Source: Sagittula sp. P11 (GTDB taxonomy: Bacteria > Pseudomonadota > Alphaproteobacteria > Rhodobacterales > Rhodobacteraceae). Taken from it: DNA of 64,000 bases. Every line of letters starts with the position of its first letter. The stretch's first letter is position 1. A model generated the notes under the pieces. The model was not told where the DNA came from. It saw only the letters and a list, made by a program, of their open reading frames with translations, and searched no databases. The position numbers and the translations under genes were made by a program. Of the stretch, positions 25,409-35,019 are shown piece after piece. The stretch is from the NCBI RefSeq assembly GCF_002814095.1, contig NZ_CP021915.1, positions 186,001 to 250,000 on the forward strand, written 5' to 3'.

Positions 25409-26266
25409 TCAGGCAAAGCGCGCCGCGCCGTTGTTCAGAACAACCACGTCGCGTGCAGGAATAGACGCTCGAAACCGGGCCTCGCCGTCCTCTTCCCAGA
25501 TTTCGAACCGCACGGTTTCGCCGGGATAGACCGGAGCCGAGAACCGAACATCCAGACCGACAAGCCGGGCAGAATCATAGTCCAGCAACGTCTTGAGAAT
25601 CGCCCGGGCGGCCAGACCATAGGTCGCCAAACCGTGCAGGATCGGGCGGTCGAACCCGACCGACCGCGCGACATCGGGGTCGGCATGCAGCGGGTTCATG
25701 TCGCCGCTGAGCCGGTAGATCAGCGCCTGGCGCGGAAGCGTCTCGATATCACATATGTGATCGGGCACCCGGTCCGGCAGCACCGCCGGCGTCGGGCCGG
25801 GCCTGTTCTCGCCGCCGAATCCGCCGTCGCCCCGGGCGAAGGCCGACATCGCGACGCGTGCCAGCTTGTCGCCGCTGTCCGCGTCGATGATCTCGCGGCT
25901 TTGATAGATCACAGCGCCCTTGCCCTCGCCCTTGTCCGAGATGAAGTCGATCTGGCTGCGGCCGACAATCCGGCCATGTGTCGGCAGCGGCTTGTAGATG
26001 TCGAGCCACTGTTCTCCGTGCAGCACTTTTTGCCAGTTTACGCCGGTCTTGGGATCGCGCAGCCAGAAGCCGGGATACCCCAAAATGACCGCCATCGAGG
26101 GAACCGCCTTCAGACCGTCCTCATAGACAAAGGCCAGTTCTTTCTTGTCTGTCGGATCTTCGCCGAACCCCAGCCCGAGTGCGTAAAGGATGGTATCCCG
26201 CTCGGTCAGAGTCTGCTTGATCTCTTCGAAATCCCAATTCGAAAGTGCTTCGAAATCCAGTGGCAT
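25409..26266 (-). CDS. Double hot-dog MaoC-type 2-enoyl-CoA hydratase
   Basis: A 285-aa protein with two hot-dog domains, like the hydratase-2 part of peroxisomal multifunctional enzyme 2. The C-terminal domain has a complete hydratase-2 motif, SGDMNPLHADPDVARSVGF near residue 198, followed by ILHGLATYG; the Asp and His are present. The N-terminal domain contributes substrate binding. Enzymes of this kind hydrate bulky or branched 2-enoyl-CoAs to 3R-hydroxyacyl-CoAs. GGGAGGAAAGATC precedes the ATG. It lies between the thiolase-like and racemase-like genes. Confidence 0.9.
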   Translation of the reverse strand: MPLDFEALSNWDFEEIKQTLTERDTILYALGLGFGEDPTDKKELAFVYEDGLKAVPSMAVILGYPGFWLRDPKTGVNWQKVLHGEQWLDIYKPLPTHGRIVGRSQIDFISDKGEGKGAVIYQSREIIDADSGDKLARVAMSAFARGDGGFGGENRPGPTPAVLPDRVPDHICDIETLPRQALIYRLSGDMNPLHADPDVARSVGFDRPILHGLATYGLAARAILKTLLDYDSARLVGLDVRFSAPVYPGETVRFEIWEEDGEARFRASIPARDVVVLNNGAARFA

Positions 26267-26289
26267 GATCTTTCCTCCCTTAGTTGCCG

Positions 26290-27441
26290 TCAGAGCGTGT
26301 TTTGCGATCCAAGTATGGCCGTGACCTGACTGGACAGCACACCGCCGTTGCCATGCGCCAGCGCCAGATCAATATCCTTCAACTGAATGCCCGGCGCGTC
26401 GCCACGGATCTGACGAGCAGCCTCGATCACTGTGAAGATACCGTACATCCCGGGGTGCACACAGGACAGGCCTCCGCCATTCGTGTTCACCGGCAAGGCC
26501 CCGCCAGGCGCGATGCGCCCGCCCTGGACAAAGGCCCCGCCATCGCCCTTGGCGCAGAACCCCAGATCTTCAAGAAACAGGATGGTATTGATGGTGAAGG
26601 CATCATAGAGCTCGACCGCCTGGATATCCGCAGGGGTCACGCCGGCCGTCGCAAAGGCGCGCGCGCCCGAGTCGCGGGCTGCGGTCACGGTGAAATCCTT
26701 CATCTGCGAAATCTGCCGGTGCGAGCTTGCCGCAGCACTGCCCAGCACATAGACAGGCGCCTTCGGGAAATCCCGGGCGCGGTCCGCGCGGACCATTACG
26801 ATCGCGCCGCCGCCGTCGGTGACAAGACAACAGTCGCGCACGGTCAATGGATCGCCCACCATGCGCGCACCCAACACGTCCTCGCGGGTCAGCGGGCCGC
26901 GCTCGAACGCTTCGGGGTTGTGCTGCGCCCAGGCCCGCGCAGCAACGGCCACGTCGGCCAGCTGTTCGCGGGTGGTGCCATATTCATGCATGTGCCGCGC
27001 CGCCGCCATCGCATAGGCCGAGATCGGATAGCGCGGATTATACGGCGCCTCGTAGGCCGGCGGACGTGAAGCGGTCACGAGTCTGCCCGACGCGGTGCGC
27101 TGGTTGGAGCCATAAACAATCAGCGCGACATCACACAGACCGGCGTCCAGCGCCATGGTCGCGGACGTCAGGTAGTTTACGAAAGACGAACCGCCCGACA
27201 TCGTGCCATCAATGAAACGGGGCTGGATGCCCAGATACTCCGCCGCCATAAGCGCCGGCATGCTGTCTTCCATCATGGTGCAAAACAGCCCGTCGACGTC
27301 GGACAGTTTCAGCCCGGCATCGCCAAGCGCCGCAAGCGCAGATTGCGCCATGACATCATAGGCCGTCAGGCCATGGGCTTCTCCGAAACCGGCATGACCG
27401 GTACCTACGATGGCGGATTTCCCCCGAAGTTCAGTGGTCAT
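26290..27441 (-). CDS. Thiolase-like protein (Ltp/SCP2-thiolase type), second copy
   Basis: A 383-aa paralogue of the product at 8059, alike over its whole length. The nucleophile region reads GTMSGGSSFVNY without Cys and the C-terminal motif is AHGNGG instead of CGGG, while VHPGMYG and ELYDAFTINT are kept. The same inference applies: an Ltp-type aldolase or other non-thiolytic C-C bond enzyme. GAGGGATAAGCC lies before the ATG. The DUF35 partner gene ends 3 nt upstream. Confidence 0.8.
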   Translation of the reverse strand: MTTELRGKSAIVGTGHAGFGEAHGLTAYDVMAQSALAALGDAGLKLSDVDGLFCTMMEDSMPALMAAEYLGIQPRFIDGTMSGGSSFVNYLTSATMALDAGLCDVALIVYGSNQRTASGRLVTASRPPAYEAPYNPRYPISAYAMAAARHMHEYGTTREQLADVAVAARAWAQHNPEAFERGPLTREDVLGARMVGDPLTVRDCCLVTDGGGAIVMVRADRARDFPKAPVYVLGSAAASSHRQISQMKDFTVTAARDSGARAFATAGVTPADIQAVELYDAFTINTILFLEDLGFCAKGDGGAFVQGGRIAPGGALPVNTNGGGLSCVHPGMYGIFTVIEAARQIRGDAPGIQLKDIDLALAHGNGGVLSSQVTAILGSQNTL

Positions 27442-27444
27442 GGC

Positions 27445-27822
27445 TTATCCCTCCGACGGCTTGAAAAGCACGGCCGGAACACCCTCGGCCTCGCCCACGA
27501 AGGCGGTTACCGGCATGTCGATGGCGACCTCACCCGGAGCAATGCCCTCGACCCGGCTCATCATCCGGACACCCTCATCCAGCTCGACGACGCATACGTT
27601 GTAATCGCCGCCCCGTTCGGGCTTTCGGCGCACAACTGTTGTGGTGTGGACCCGTCCCTTGCCGCTAGCCTTCTTCCAAGAAATCGCGCTGCCATGACAA
27701 TGGGGACACAGGACTCTCGGGAAAAAGTGATATCCCCCGCAGTCGTCGCACTTGGGCAGCAGGATCTCTCCCTCTGCCAGCGCGCGTTGGAAAAACTGGT
27801 CTGGTCGTTTGGCGTCCTGCAC
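27445..27822 (-). CDS. DUF35 OB-fold/zinc-ribbon protein, second copy
   Basis: A 125-aa DUF35 protein with zinc-ribbon cysteines in KCDDCG and LCPHCHG, then the OB-fold motif RRKPERGGDYNV shared with the paralogue at 7667. It should form a complex with the following thiolase-like protein. The start is a GTG at 27822 with GAAGGAG 6-7 nt upstream. It is the first gene of an operon ending with the racemase-like gene and reads away from a palindromic operator shared with the divergent CaiB operon. Confidence 0.87.
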   Translation of the reverse strand: MQDAKRPDQFFQRALAEGEILLPKCDDCGGYHFFPRVLCPHCHGSAISWKKASGKGRVHTTTVVRRKPERGGDYNVCVVELDEGVRMMSRVEGIAPGEVAIDMPVTAFVGEAEGVPAVLFKPSEG

Positions 27823-27874
27823 CGGCGTTCTCCTTCAAGCGATCCAGTCTTTGTCTAATCGTATTGATTATGTT

Positions 27875-27890
27875 TCTAACAATTGTTAGA
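27875..27890. promoter_or_regulatory. Perfect 16-bp palindromic operator TCTAACAATTGTTAGA
   Basis: This 16-bp sequence equals its own reverse complement. It lies in the 104-bp region between the DUF35-thiolase operon (minus) and the CaiB pair (plus) and could control both. It is the most symmetric of the four TCTAAC/GTTAGA sites and may best represent the preferred binding sequence. Confidence 0.85.
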
Positions 27891-27926
27891 TTTAGTCAAC
27901 CTTTCAGGATCAATTGAGAGAAACTC

Positions 27927-29072
27927 ATGCCAGGTTCAGATTTAGCCCCCCTTTCCGGCAAACTCGTCGTTGCGCTGGAACAGGCAGTCGCCGCGCCTTT
28001 TTGCTCCTCGCGGCTGGCCGATGCCGGCGCGCGTGTGATCAAGATCGAACGCAAGGGAGCCGGCGATTTCGCCCGCGCCTACGATACCGCCGCCAACGGT
28101 GAAAGCGCCTATTTCACATGGCTGAACCGAGGCAAAGAATCGGTCGCCTTGGACATTAAAGCCGACGAAGACCGTGAAATCCTGCTCAGGATGCTGGAAA
28201 ACGCGGATGTGTTTATTCAGAACCTGCTGCCCGGCGCGCTGGCCAAGCTCGGGCTCGATTCCGCAAGTCTGCGAGAGAGGTTTCCGCGTCTGGTGACCTG
28301 CGACATCACCGGCTACGGAGAGGACGGCCCGATGCGCAACGCCAAGGCCTATGATCTTCTGGTGCAATGCGAAAGCGGCCTGGCATCGGTGACCGGCACG
28401 CCGGATGGACCGGGGCGGGTCGGCGTGTCGGTCTGCGATATCGCCACCGGCATGACAGCCCATGCCGGGATCTGCGAAGCGCTGGTCGGGCGTGATCGAA
28501 CCGGCAAGGGCAGCGGCCTCTCGGTGGCCATGTTCGACGTCATGGCGGACTGGATGGCGGTTCCGCTTCTTTTTCACGACTATGCCAATCAGCCCACGCC
28601 CAGAACCGGGCTTGGTCACTCTGTCATATGCCCCTACGGCGCATTCCACTGCCGAGGCGGTGAACAGGTCGTCATCTCGGTCCAGAACAGCCGCGAATGG
28701 AACCGGTTCTGCGTACAGATTCTCGGCGACCCGGCCTTGGCCGATGATCCGCGATTCCATGATAATTCAGCCAGGATCGCGCACAAATCGGAACTCGAAG
28801 AGCTTATCAAGACCGTGTTCGGCGCGCACGAACGTGCCGAATTGTTGAAGCTGCTCGATGGCGCGGGCATTGCATCGGCGGCGGTGAACGACGTTGCCGC
28901 GCTGTCGGATCACCCGCAACTTGATCGGGCGACCATCGGCACGCCCTCGGGACCTGTCAGCATCGCAATGCCCCCGATACGACGCGGCAGCACCGAAGCC
29001 GCGATCGGACCGTCCCCCGCATTGGACGCCGATGGAGCGGCCATTCGCGCGGAATTCGGTTCTCGTTCCTAG
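27927..29072 (+). CDS. CaiB/BaiF family (class III) CoA-transferase
   Basis: A 381-aa family member with LSGKLVVALEQAVAAPFCS at the N-terminus, RVIKIERKGAGDFARAYD near residue 37 and the predicted catalytic Asp in KAYDLLVQCESGLASVTG near residue 144. GVSVCDIATGMTAHAG near 173 is typical of acyl-CoA:carboxylate CoA-transferases. GAGAGAAACTC precedes the ATG. It is followed after 16 nt by a second CaiB gene; such pairs can be homologous subunits of one transferase. Confidence 0.86.
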   Translation: MPGSDLAPLSGKLVVALEQAVAAPFCSSRLADAGARVIKIERKGAGDFARAYDTAANGESAYFTWLNRGKESVALDIKADEDREILLRMLENADVFIQNLLPGALAKLGLDSASLRERFPRLVTCDITGYGEDGPMRNAKAYDLLVQCESGLASVTGTPDGPGRVGVSVCDIATGMTAHAGICEALVGRDRTGKGSGLSVAMFDVMADWMAVPLLFHDYANQPTPRTGLGHSVICPYGAFHCRGGEQVVISVQNSREWNRFCVQILGDPALADDPRFHDNSARIAHKSELEELIKTVFGAHERAELLKLLDGAGIASAAVNDVAALSDHPQLDRATIGTPSGPVSIAMPPIRRGSTEAAIGPSPALDADGAAIRAEFGSRS

Positions 29073-29088
29073 AACAGGAAATCAACCC

Positions 29089-30255
29089 ATGACCAATGCA
29101 AAGAACACCGCAATCCTGCAAAGCGTCAGGATCATCGACCTGACGTCGATCATCTTCGGTCCTCTGGCCACGCAGATGCTGGGAGATCTGGGAGCGGATG
29201 TGATCAAGGTGGAAGCGCCCGAGGGCGATCTTCTGCGCCAGGTTCAGCCATCGCGGCACAGGTTGATGGGCGCTGCGTTTCTAGGGGCCAACCGCAACAA
29301 GCGCAGCGTCGTACTCGACCTGAAAACGCAAGCCGATCGCGACCGTCTGCGCAAGTTGCTGGTCGATGCCGATGTGATGATTTCAAGCATCCGGCCCGCG
29401 GCGCTTGCCAGATTGTCTTTGGATCCGGAAACCTTACGGAACGAGAACCCGAGCCTGATCACGGTTTCTGCAACCGGATACGGGCAGGACGGGCCTTACG
29501 CTTCGAAACCGGCCTTTGATGACATCGTCCAGGCGGTTTCGGGTTTGGCCAGCCTGCCCACCCTTCGCGATCCAGAGGCAAAACCCGATTATTCCCCGAC
29601 CATTCTTGCCGACAAGCTTGGCGGTGTTACCACGGCTTATGCCGTCATGGCAGCCCTGTTTCATCGGGAACGCACGGGCCAGGCACAGCATGTCGAGGTG
29701 CCGATGTTCGAAACGCTGACGGCGTTTCTGCTGGCCGAACACATGGACGGCGCGACATTCGACGAGGTGCCGAGGAATTTCGGATATGCCCGCATGTTGG
29801 TGCCGCACCGCCGCCCGCTCCAGACGGCGGACGGGTTCATCACGATCCTGCCCTATACCAACGCCCAATGGGCGCGGTTTTTCAAGACGGTCGGGCGCGA
29901 CGACATGATCAACCACGTCTGGGTCACCGACATGGACACCCGCAGCCGTAACATCGGCGCCCTTTACGACATGGTTGCTCGGATTGCGCTGACGCGGACA
30001 ACCGCCGACTGGCTGGCCCTGATGGAGCAGGCCGACATTCCCGCCATGCCGGTGAACACCCTGTCGGATCTGCCGAACGATCCGCACCTTTCCGTAACCG
30101 GTTTCTTTCAGAAGGTCGAACACCCCACCGAAGGTACGATCTGGATGACACGCCCGCCCATTCGATTCTCGGCGACACCGGCGCGGCATGACCTGCGCCC
30201 CGCCCCCGGACTGGGCGAACACAACGACGAGATCATCGGTCCGGGGGGCGACTAG
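29089..30255 (+). CDS. CaiB/BaiF family (class III) CoA-transferase
   Basis: A 388-aa family member with VRIIDLTSIIFGPLATQMLG, GADVIKVEAPEGDLLRQ near residue 38 and the predicted catalytic Asp in KPAFDDIVQAVSGLASL near residue 145. The start at ATG 29089 has CAGGAA upstream; a longer open frame beginning inside the previous gene is rejected. Together with the gene at 27927 it may be a two-subunit CoA-transferase. It converges with the ACAD gene at 30279, and only 23 bp separate the stops, with no clear terminator. Confidence 0.86.
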   Translation: MTNAKNTAILQSVRIIDLTSIIFGPLATQMLGDLGADVIKVEAPEGDLLRQVQPSRHRLMGAAFLGANRNKRSVVLDLKTQADRDRLRKLLVDADVMISSIRPAALARLSLDPETLRNENPSLITVSATGYGQDGPYASKPAFDDIVQAVSGLASLPTLRDPEAKPDYSPTILADKLGGVTTAYAVMAALFHRERTGQAQHVEVPMFETLTAFLLAEHMDGATFDEVPRNFGYARMLVPHRRPLQTADGFITILPYTNAQWARFFKTVGRDDMINHVWVTDMDTRSRNIGALYDMVARIALTRTTADWLALMEQADIPAMPVNTLSDLPNDPHLSVTGFFQKVEHPTEGTIWMTRPPIRFSATPARHDLRPAPGLGEHNDEIIGPGGD

Positions 30256-30278
30256 TCTCCGACCCGGCACCCGACGGA

Positions 30279-31436
30279 TCAAACATCCAGCGAACGTGCG
30301 ATCAGTTCCTTCATGATCTCGTTGGTGCCGCCATAGATCATCTGGACCCTGCTGTCGGCATAAAGTCGCGCGATGGGGTATTCCATCATGAAACCGTAAC
30401 CGCCGTGAAGTTGCAGGCATTCATGCATGACCTCGTTCTGCGTCTGGCTGCCCCACCATTTCGCCATCGAAGCCGTGGCCGCATCAAGTTCGCCCGCTTC
30501 AAGACGCGCGATCCCGTCATTTACGAAAGAACGTAGCAATTCGGCCTTGGTTTTGCATTCCGCCAGTTTGAAGCGTGTATTCTGGAAGTCCATGATCCGG
30601 CTTCCAAATGCCTTGCGGTCCTGAACATATTTCACCGTTTCATCGATCGCAAAATCAATAAAACCGAGGGCGGTAATGCCGATCATCAGCCGCTCCCAAG
30701 GCAGCTGCTTCATCAGCTGGTAGAACCCCTGCCCCTCTTCCGGACCAAGCAGGTTCGCCGTGGGCACGCGCACATCCTCGAAGAACAGCTCAGCAGTATC
30801 CGAACCTTTCATACCCAGTTTCTTCAGGTTCCGTCCCCGGCGAAAGCCCTCGGTGCCCTCGGTTTCCAGAACGATCAATGAAACGCCCTTAGCGCCGGCG
30901 TTGCGATCGGTCTTTGCCACGATAACAACGAGATCCGCCGTGTGCCCGTTTGTGATAAAGATCTTCGAACCGTTGATCTTGTAGTGGTTGCCATCCTTTT
31001 CCGCATAGGTTTGTACGTTCTGGAGGTCAGAGCCCGTTCCAGGCTCGGTCATGGCAATCGCCGCAACGCTGTCGCCGCTGACCAGTTTCGGCAACCACTT
31101 TTTCTTCTGTTCCTCACTGCCATATGCGTTGAGATAATGGATTACGATGGACTGAATCCCATAGCCCCAACCCGTATCACCGGTGCGCCCCTGCTCGTAG
31201 ACGGTAATCGCGTCGAACCCGATGCCGCCACCGAACCCACCATATTCTTCGGCAATCGAGCCACCCATGACACCCTGCTGACCGACTGTTTTCCAGAAGT
31301 CGCGGTCAACAATTCCCTGCTCCGCCCATTTTTCAATCTTCGGAGCCATCTCTGCATCGAAAAGCCTGCGTGTACTATCGGCGAACATCTTGTGTTCATC
31401 CACTGCCCAGCTAGGGGAGTTCTTGATCAGAGACAT
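30279..31436 (-). CDS. Acyl-CoA dehydrogenase, long-chain/isovaleryl type
   Basis: A 385-aa ACAD with all landmarks: AMTEPGTGSDLQNVQTYA near residue 132, helix-G Glu in QLPWERLMIGI near 243, VQDRKAFGSRIMDFQ, and the C-terminal IYGGTNEIMKELIARSL of LCAD-like enzymes. It is expected to be a self-sufficient homotetramer passing electrons to ETF. AGGAAAAATTC precedes the ATG. A degenerate copy of the TCTAAC palindrome lies 40 bp upstream of the start, so it is probably part of the same regulon. Confidence 0.9.
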   Translation of the reverse strand: MSLIKNSPSWAVDEHKMFADSTRRLFDAEMAPKIEKWAEQGIVDRDFWKTVGQQGVMGGSIAEEYGGFGGGIGFDAITVYEQGRTGDTGWGYGIQSIVIHYLNAYGSEEQKKKWLPKLVSGDSVAAIAMTEPGTGSDLQNVQTYAEKDGNHYKINGSKIFITNGHTADLVVIVAKTDRNAGAKGVSLIVLETEGTEGFRRGRNLKKLGMKGSDTAELFFEDVRVPTANLLGPEEGQGFYQLMKQLPWERLMIGITALGFIDFAIDETVKYVQDRKAFGSRIMDFQNTRFKLAECKTKAELLRSFVNDGIARLEAGELDAATASMAKWWGSQTQNEVMHECLQLHGGYGFMMEYPIARLYADSRVQMIYGGTNEIMKELIARSLDV

Positions 31437-31475
31437 GAATTTTTCCTATCGATTCAAGCTTGTGTTGAGCCAAAA

Positions 31476-31491
31476 TCTAACAAGTGTTTTG
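31476..31491. promoter_or_regulatory. Degenerate copy of the TCTAAC-N4-GTTAGA operator
   Basis: TCTAAC-AAGT-GTTTTG: the left arm is exact and the right arm keeps only part of the symmetry. It lies 40 bp upstream of the ACAD start at 31436, at a promoter-proximal position like the other sites. It could be a weaker site, or chance. Confidence 0.5.
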
Positions 31492-31594
31492 CTTCTTGAC
31501 AATGAACCGGAGCCGTTCTGACGAGGCGTCACAAGGCTTAGGACCGCGCGCATCCTAGTCCGTCCGATCCGCTCGCCGCCCATTCGGCTCGTAC

Positions 31595-31626
31595 AAAAAG
31601 GCCCGACAAATCAGGCGGGCCTTTTT
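31595..31626 (-). terminator. Intrinsic terminator downstream of etfA
   Basis: An 11-bp stem (AAAAAGGCCCG with CGGGCCTTTTT) with a 10-nt loop ends in a run of five T on both strands. It lies 17 bp after the etfA stop and is a textbook rho-independent terminator; because of the flanking A/T runs it could work in both directions. Confidence 0.92.
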
Positions 31627-31643
31627 ATAATTTTTGCAATGAC

Positions 31644-32569
31644 TTACAACTTTTCGGTCAGTTCGGGCACGGCTTCGAACAGGTCGGCGACCAGGCCGTA
31701 ATCGGCGACCTGGAAGATCGGTGCCTCTTCGTCCTTGTTGATGGCGACGATGATCTTGCTGTCCTTCATGCCCGCAAGGTGCTGGATCGCGCCCGAAATG
31801 CCGACGGCGATATACAGGTCAGGCGCGACCACCTTGCCGGTCTGGCCGACCTGCCAGTCGTTCGGTGCAAAGCCCGAGTCGACGGCGGCGCGGGATGCGC
31901 CAACGGCGGCGCCCAGCTTGTCGGCCAGTTTCTCGATCAGCGCAAAATCGTCTTCCGAGCCGACGCCACGGCCGCCCGAAACCACGATACCGGCCGAGGT
32001 CAGTTCGGGACGGTCGCTTTCGGCGACCTTGTCTTCGACCCATTCCGACAGGCCCGAAACGGATGCGCCGCCCACGGTTTCCACGGCGGCCGAGCCACCG
32101 GTGCCGGCCGCGTCGAAGCTGGCGGTGCGGAAGGACACGACCTTTTTTGCGTCGCCCGATTTCACCGTCTGGATCGCGTTACCTGCATAGATCGGGCGCT
32201 CGAACGTGTCGGCATCGACCACGCCGGAGACATCGGTCAGCATCATCACGTCCAGCAGCGCGGCCACGCGGGGCAGCACGTTCTTGGCGTCGGTGGTGGC
32301 GGGTGCCACGATGTGATCGTAGTCGCCTGCCAGCGACACGATCAGGTCGGCGGTCGATTCCGCCAGGCGATGACCCAGCGCGGGGTCTTCGGCGACCAGC
32401 ACCTTGGCCGCGCCGTCGATTGTCGCGGCTTCTTTCGCGGCGTCGGCGGCAGACGCGCCGGCGCACAGAACCGTCACGTCGCCCAGGGCCTTGGACGCGG
32501 TGACCGCCTTTGCGGTCGCGTCCATCGATAGTTCACCATTGTTGACTTCGGCAAGAAGAAGAACAGCCA

Positions 32570-32570
<1 letters not shown>
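31644..32570 (-). CDS. etfA: Electron transfer flavoprotein alpha subunit
   Basis: A 308-aa ETF alpha subunit. The C-terminal FAD domain has [20 protein letters not shown] near residue 196, [13 protein letters not shown] near 222, [23 protein letters not shown] near 250 and the closing [16 protein letters not shown]. It binds the redox FAD and carries electrons from the many ACADs of the island to ETF-ubiquinone oxidoreductase, which is not in the window. Its ATG overlaps the etfB stop by one base (TGATG), fixing the start at 32570. Confidence 0.96.
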
Positions 32571-33328
<758 letters not shown>

Positions 33329-33370
33329 TGGCGTGGTCTCCTTGAGTTTTGCGATAAGGTTTCAACCGAG

Positions 33371-34153
33371 CTAACGGTCTTTGAATTCTGGAGCTCTTTT
33401 TTCCGAAAACGCTTTCATCGCCTCGGGAAAGTCATGCGCGCACAGCAAAACGCTTTGGGCATCGCGCTCGATATCCAGCGCCTCGAGATAGCTGCACTCG
33501 GCTGCGGCGCGCATCACACGCTTGGCGGTCTGAACGCCAAACATCGGGTGCGTTGCAATCTCGCGGGCAATTTCCAACGCCCGTACCTCGACCTGGTTGG
33601 CCGGCACGCATTCTTCGACAACGCGCAGGTCCCTAGCGGTGCGCCCGTCGATTTCACGGCCCGTGAGCACAAGCATCCGGGCCACGCCCGCACCGGCGCG
33701 CTGCTGAAGCAGCCAGCTTGATCCCGTGTCGGGACAACCGCCGACGCGTGCAAATACTTCGCACAGCCGGGCATCTTCGGCGGCAACGACAATGTCCGCC
33801 GACAAGGCCAGGCTGAGGCCCGCGCCAAAAGCCACGCCGCATACCGCAGAAATCAGAGGTTTGCGAAACAGATAGGCCGCGCGTCCGCCATCGTGAACCA
33901 GGTCCACCATTTCCGACGTCGCCCGCGCGCCTTTGGCGATCTCGGACTGAAACCCGACAAGATCGCCGCCGCTGCTGAAATGATCGCCGCCGGTCATGAC
34001 AACGGCACGGATCGTAGCGTCCCGTTCGGCTTCGCGCAGGAGCGCCACCAGTTCTTCGACGAACCCGATGCTGTAAGGGTTGCGTTTTGTCGGCTGAAGA
34101 AAACGCAGGATTCCGACAGGGCCTTCCCTGTCCAGGCGAATAAGCTCAGTCAT
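33371..34153 (-). CDS. Enoyl-CoA hydratase/isomerase family (crotonase)
   Basis: A 260-aa crotonase with GGDHFSSGGDLVGFQ near residue 55 and VCGVAFGAGLSLAL near 105. The catalytic Glu sites of classic hydratases are replaced (LCEVFARVGGCPDTGSS and VARMLVL), a PaaG/isomerase-like pattern. GGAGACTTGA precedes the ATG. It lies between another crotonase (11-nt gap) and etfB. Confidence 0.83.
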   Translation of the reverse strand: MTELIRLDREGPVGILRFLQPTKRNPYSIGFVEELVALLREAERDATIRAVVMTGGDHFSSGGDLVGFQSEIAKGARATSEMVDLVHDGGRAAYLFRKPLISAVCGVAFGAGLSLALSADIVVAAEDARLCEVFARVGGCPDTGSSWLLQQRAGAGVARMLVLTGREIDGRTARDLRVVEECVPANQVEVRALEIAREIATHPMFGVQTAKRVMRAAAECSYLEALDIERDAQSVLLCAHDFPEAMKAFSEKRAPEFKDR

Positions 34154-34164
34154 TCAAGTCTCCA

Positions 34165-34941
34165 TCAGGTCCCGGTCCAGACGGGTGCTCGCTTTTCAGC
34201 AAAGGCCTTTGGGCCTTCAATCGCGTCGTTGCTGGCGTAAACCACCTCGTGCAGGCGCTTGCCCTCTTTCAGGCCACCCGCACAGCCCAGGTCCATGGTC
34301 GCGCGAACGCCGCCTTTGGCCGCAATCACCGAAAGCGGGGCCGCGCTGGCAATGCGTTTGGCAAGGTCGAAGGCCCGTGCGCGGACAGCATCGGGAGTGT
34401 CTTCGATATAGTTGGTGAACCCGTATTCGTGCAGGCGCTCGATCGGCATCAAATCGCCGGTCAGAACAATTTCCATAAGGATGGGCTGCGGCAGCATGGA
34501 CAATGCTGGCGATGCCCAAGGCGATCCACGACCGATCTTTACTTCGGTAATGCCGACCTTGGTTCCCTTGAGACCGACCCTCAGATCGCAATTCAGCGTC
34601 AGCATCATTCCGCCCGCCATCAGCGACCCCGTCATCGCCGCGATGATCGGTTTTTTGCAGGCGCGCATGGTCTCGTGAAACGGGTCGCGCATCTTGGTCA
34701 GAATATCGACGCCCTCGTCGCGTGCGATTTGTGTAGCTTCCTTCAGATCCAATCCGGCGCTGAAAACGCCGCAATCGGCCGACGTCAGAATGGCCACGCG
34801 AACGCTGTCGTCCGCCTCGATCTTCTCCCAGGCGTCGGTCAGCCCGTTCGTCGCCGCCACAGAAAGCGCGTTCTTGCGTTCTGGCCGGTTGATACAGACG
34901 GTCGCAATGCCATCTTCAATCTTCACGTTAATGGGACTCAT
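34165..34941 (-). CDS. Enoyl-CoA hydratase (crotonase) with both catalytic Glu
   Basis: A 258-aa crotonase with GVFSAGLDLKEATQ near residue 58 and MTGSLMAGGMMLTLNCD near 104. Unlike the four other crotonases of the window, it has Glu at both catalytic positions (VGITEVKIG and PILMEIVLTGD), so it is the best candidate for a true 2-enoyl-CoA hydratase. The stretch GRGSPWASPAL replaces the usual PGAGGTQRL, which may alter substrate choice. It heads a likely operon with a second crotonase and etfBA. Confidence 0.86.
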   Translation of the reverse strand: MSPINVKIEDGIATVCINRPERKNALSVAATNGLTDAWEKIEADDSVRVAILTSADCGVFSAGLDLKEATQIARDEGVDILTKMRDPFHETMRACKKPIIAAMTGSLMAGGMMLTLNCDLRVGLKGTKVGITEVKIGRGSPWASPALSMLPQPILMEIVLTGDLMPIERLHEYGFTNYIEDTPDAVRARAFDLAKRIASAAPLSVIAAKGGVRATMDLGCAGGLKEGKRLHEVVYASNDAIEGPKAFAEKRAPVWTGT

Positions 34942-34980
34942 GATACCTGCTTCGTTTCTCTGAACAACTTGGGTGCGTAA

Positions 34981-35014
34981 AGCTTCCCCGCGATATGTTT
35001 ACCGCGGGGAAGCT
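34981..35014 (-). terminator. Hairpin terminator after the HAA transporter operon
   Basis: A perfect 12-bp stem (AGCTTCCCCGCG with CGCGGGGAAGCT) and 10-nt loop lies 6 bp after the stop of the last binding-protein gene. On the minus strand it is followed by TTTACGC, a short U-rich stretch. Confidence 0.85.
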
Positions 35015-35019
35015 GTGTC

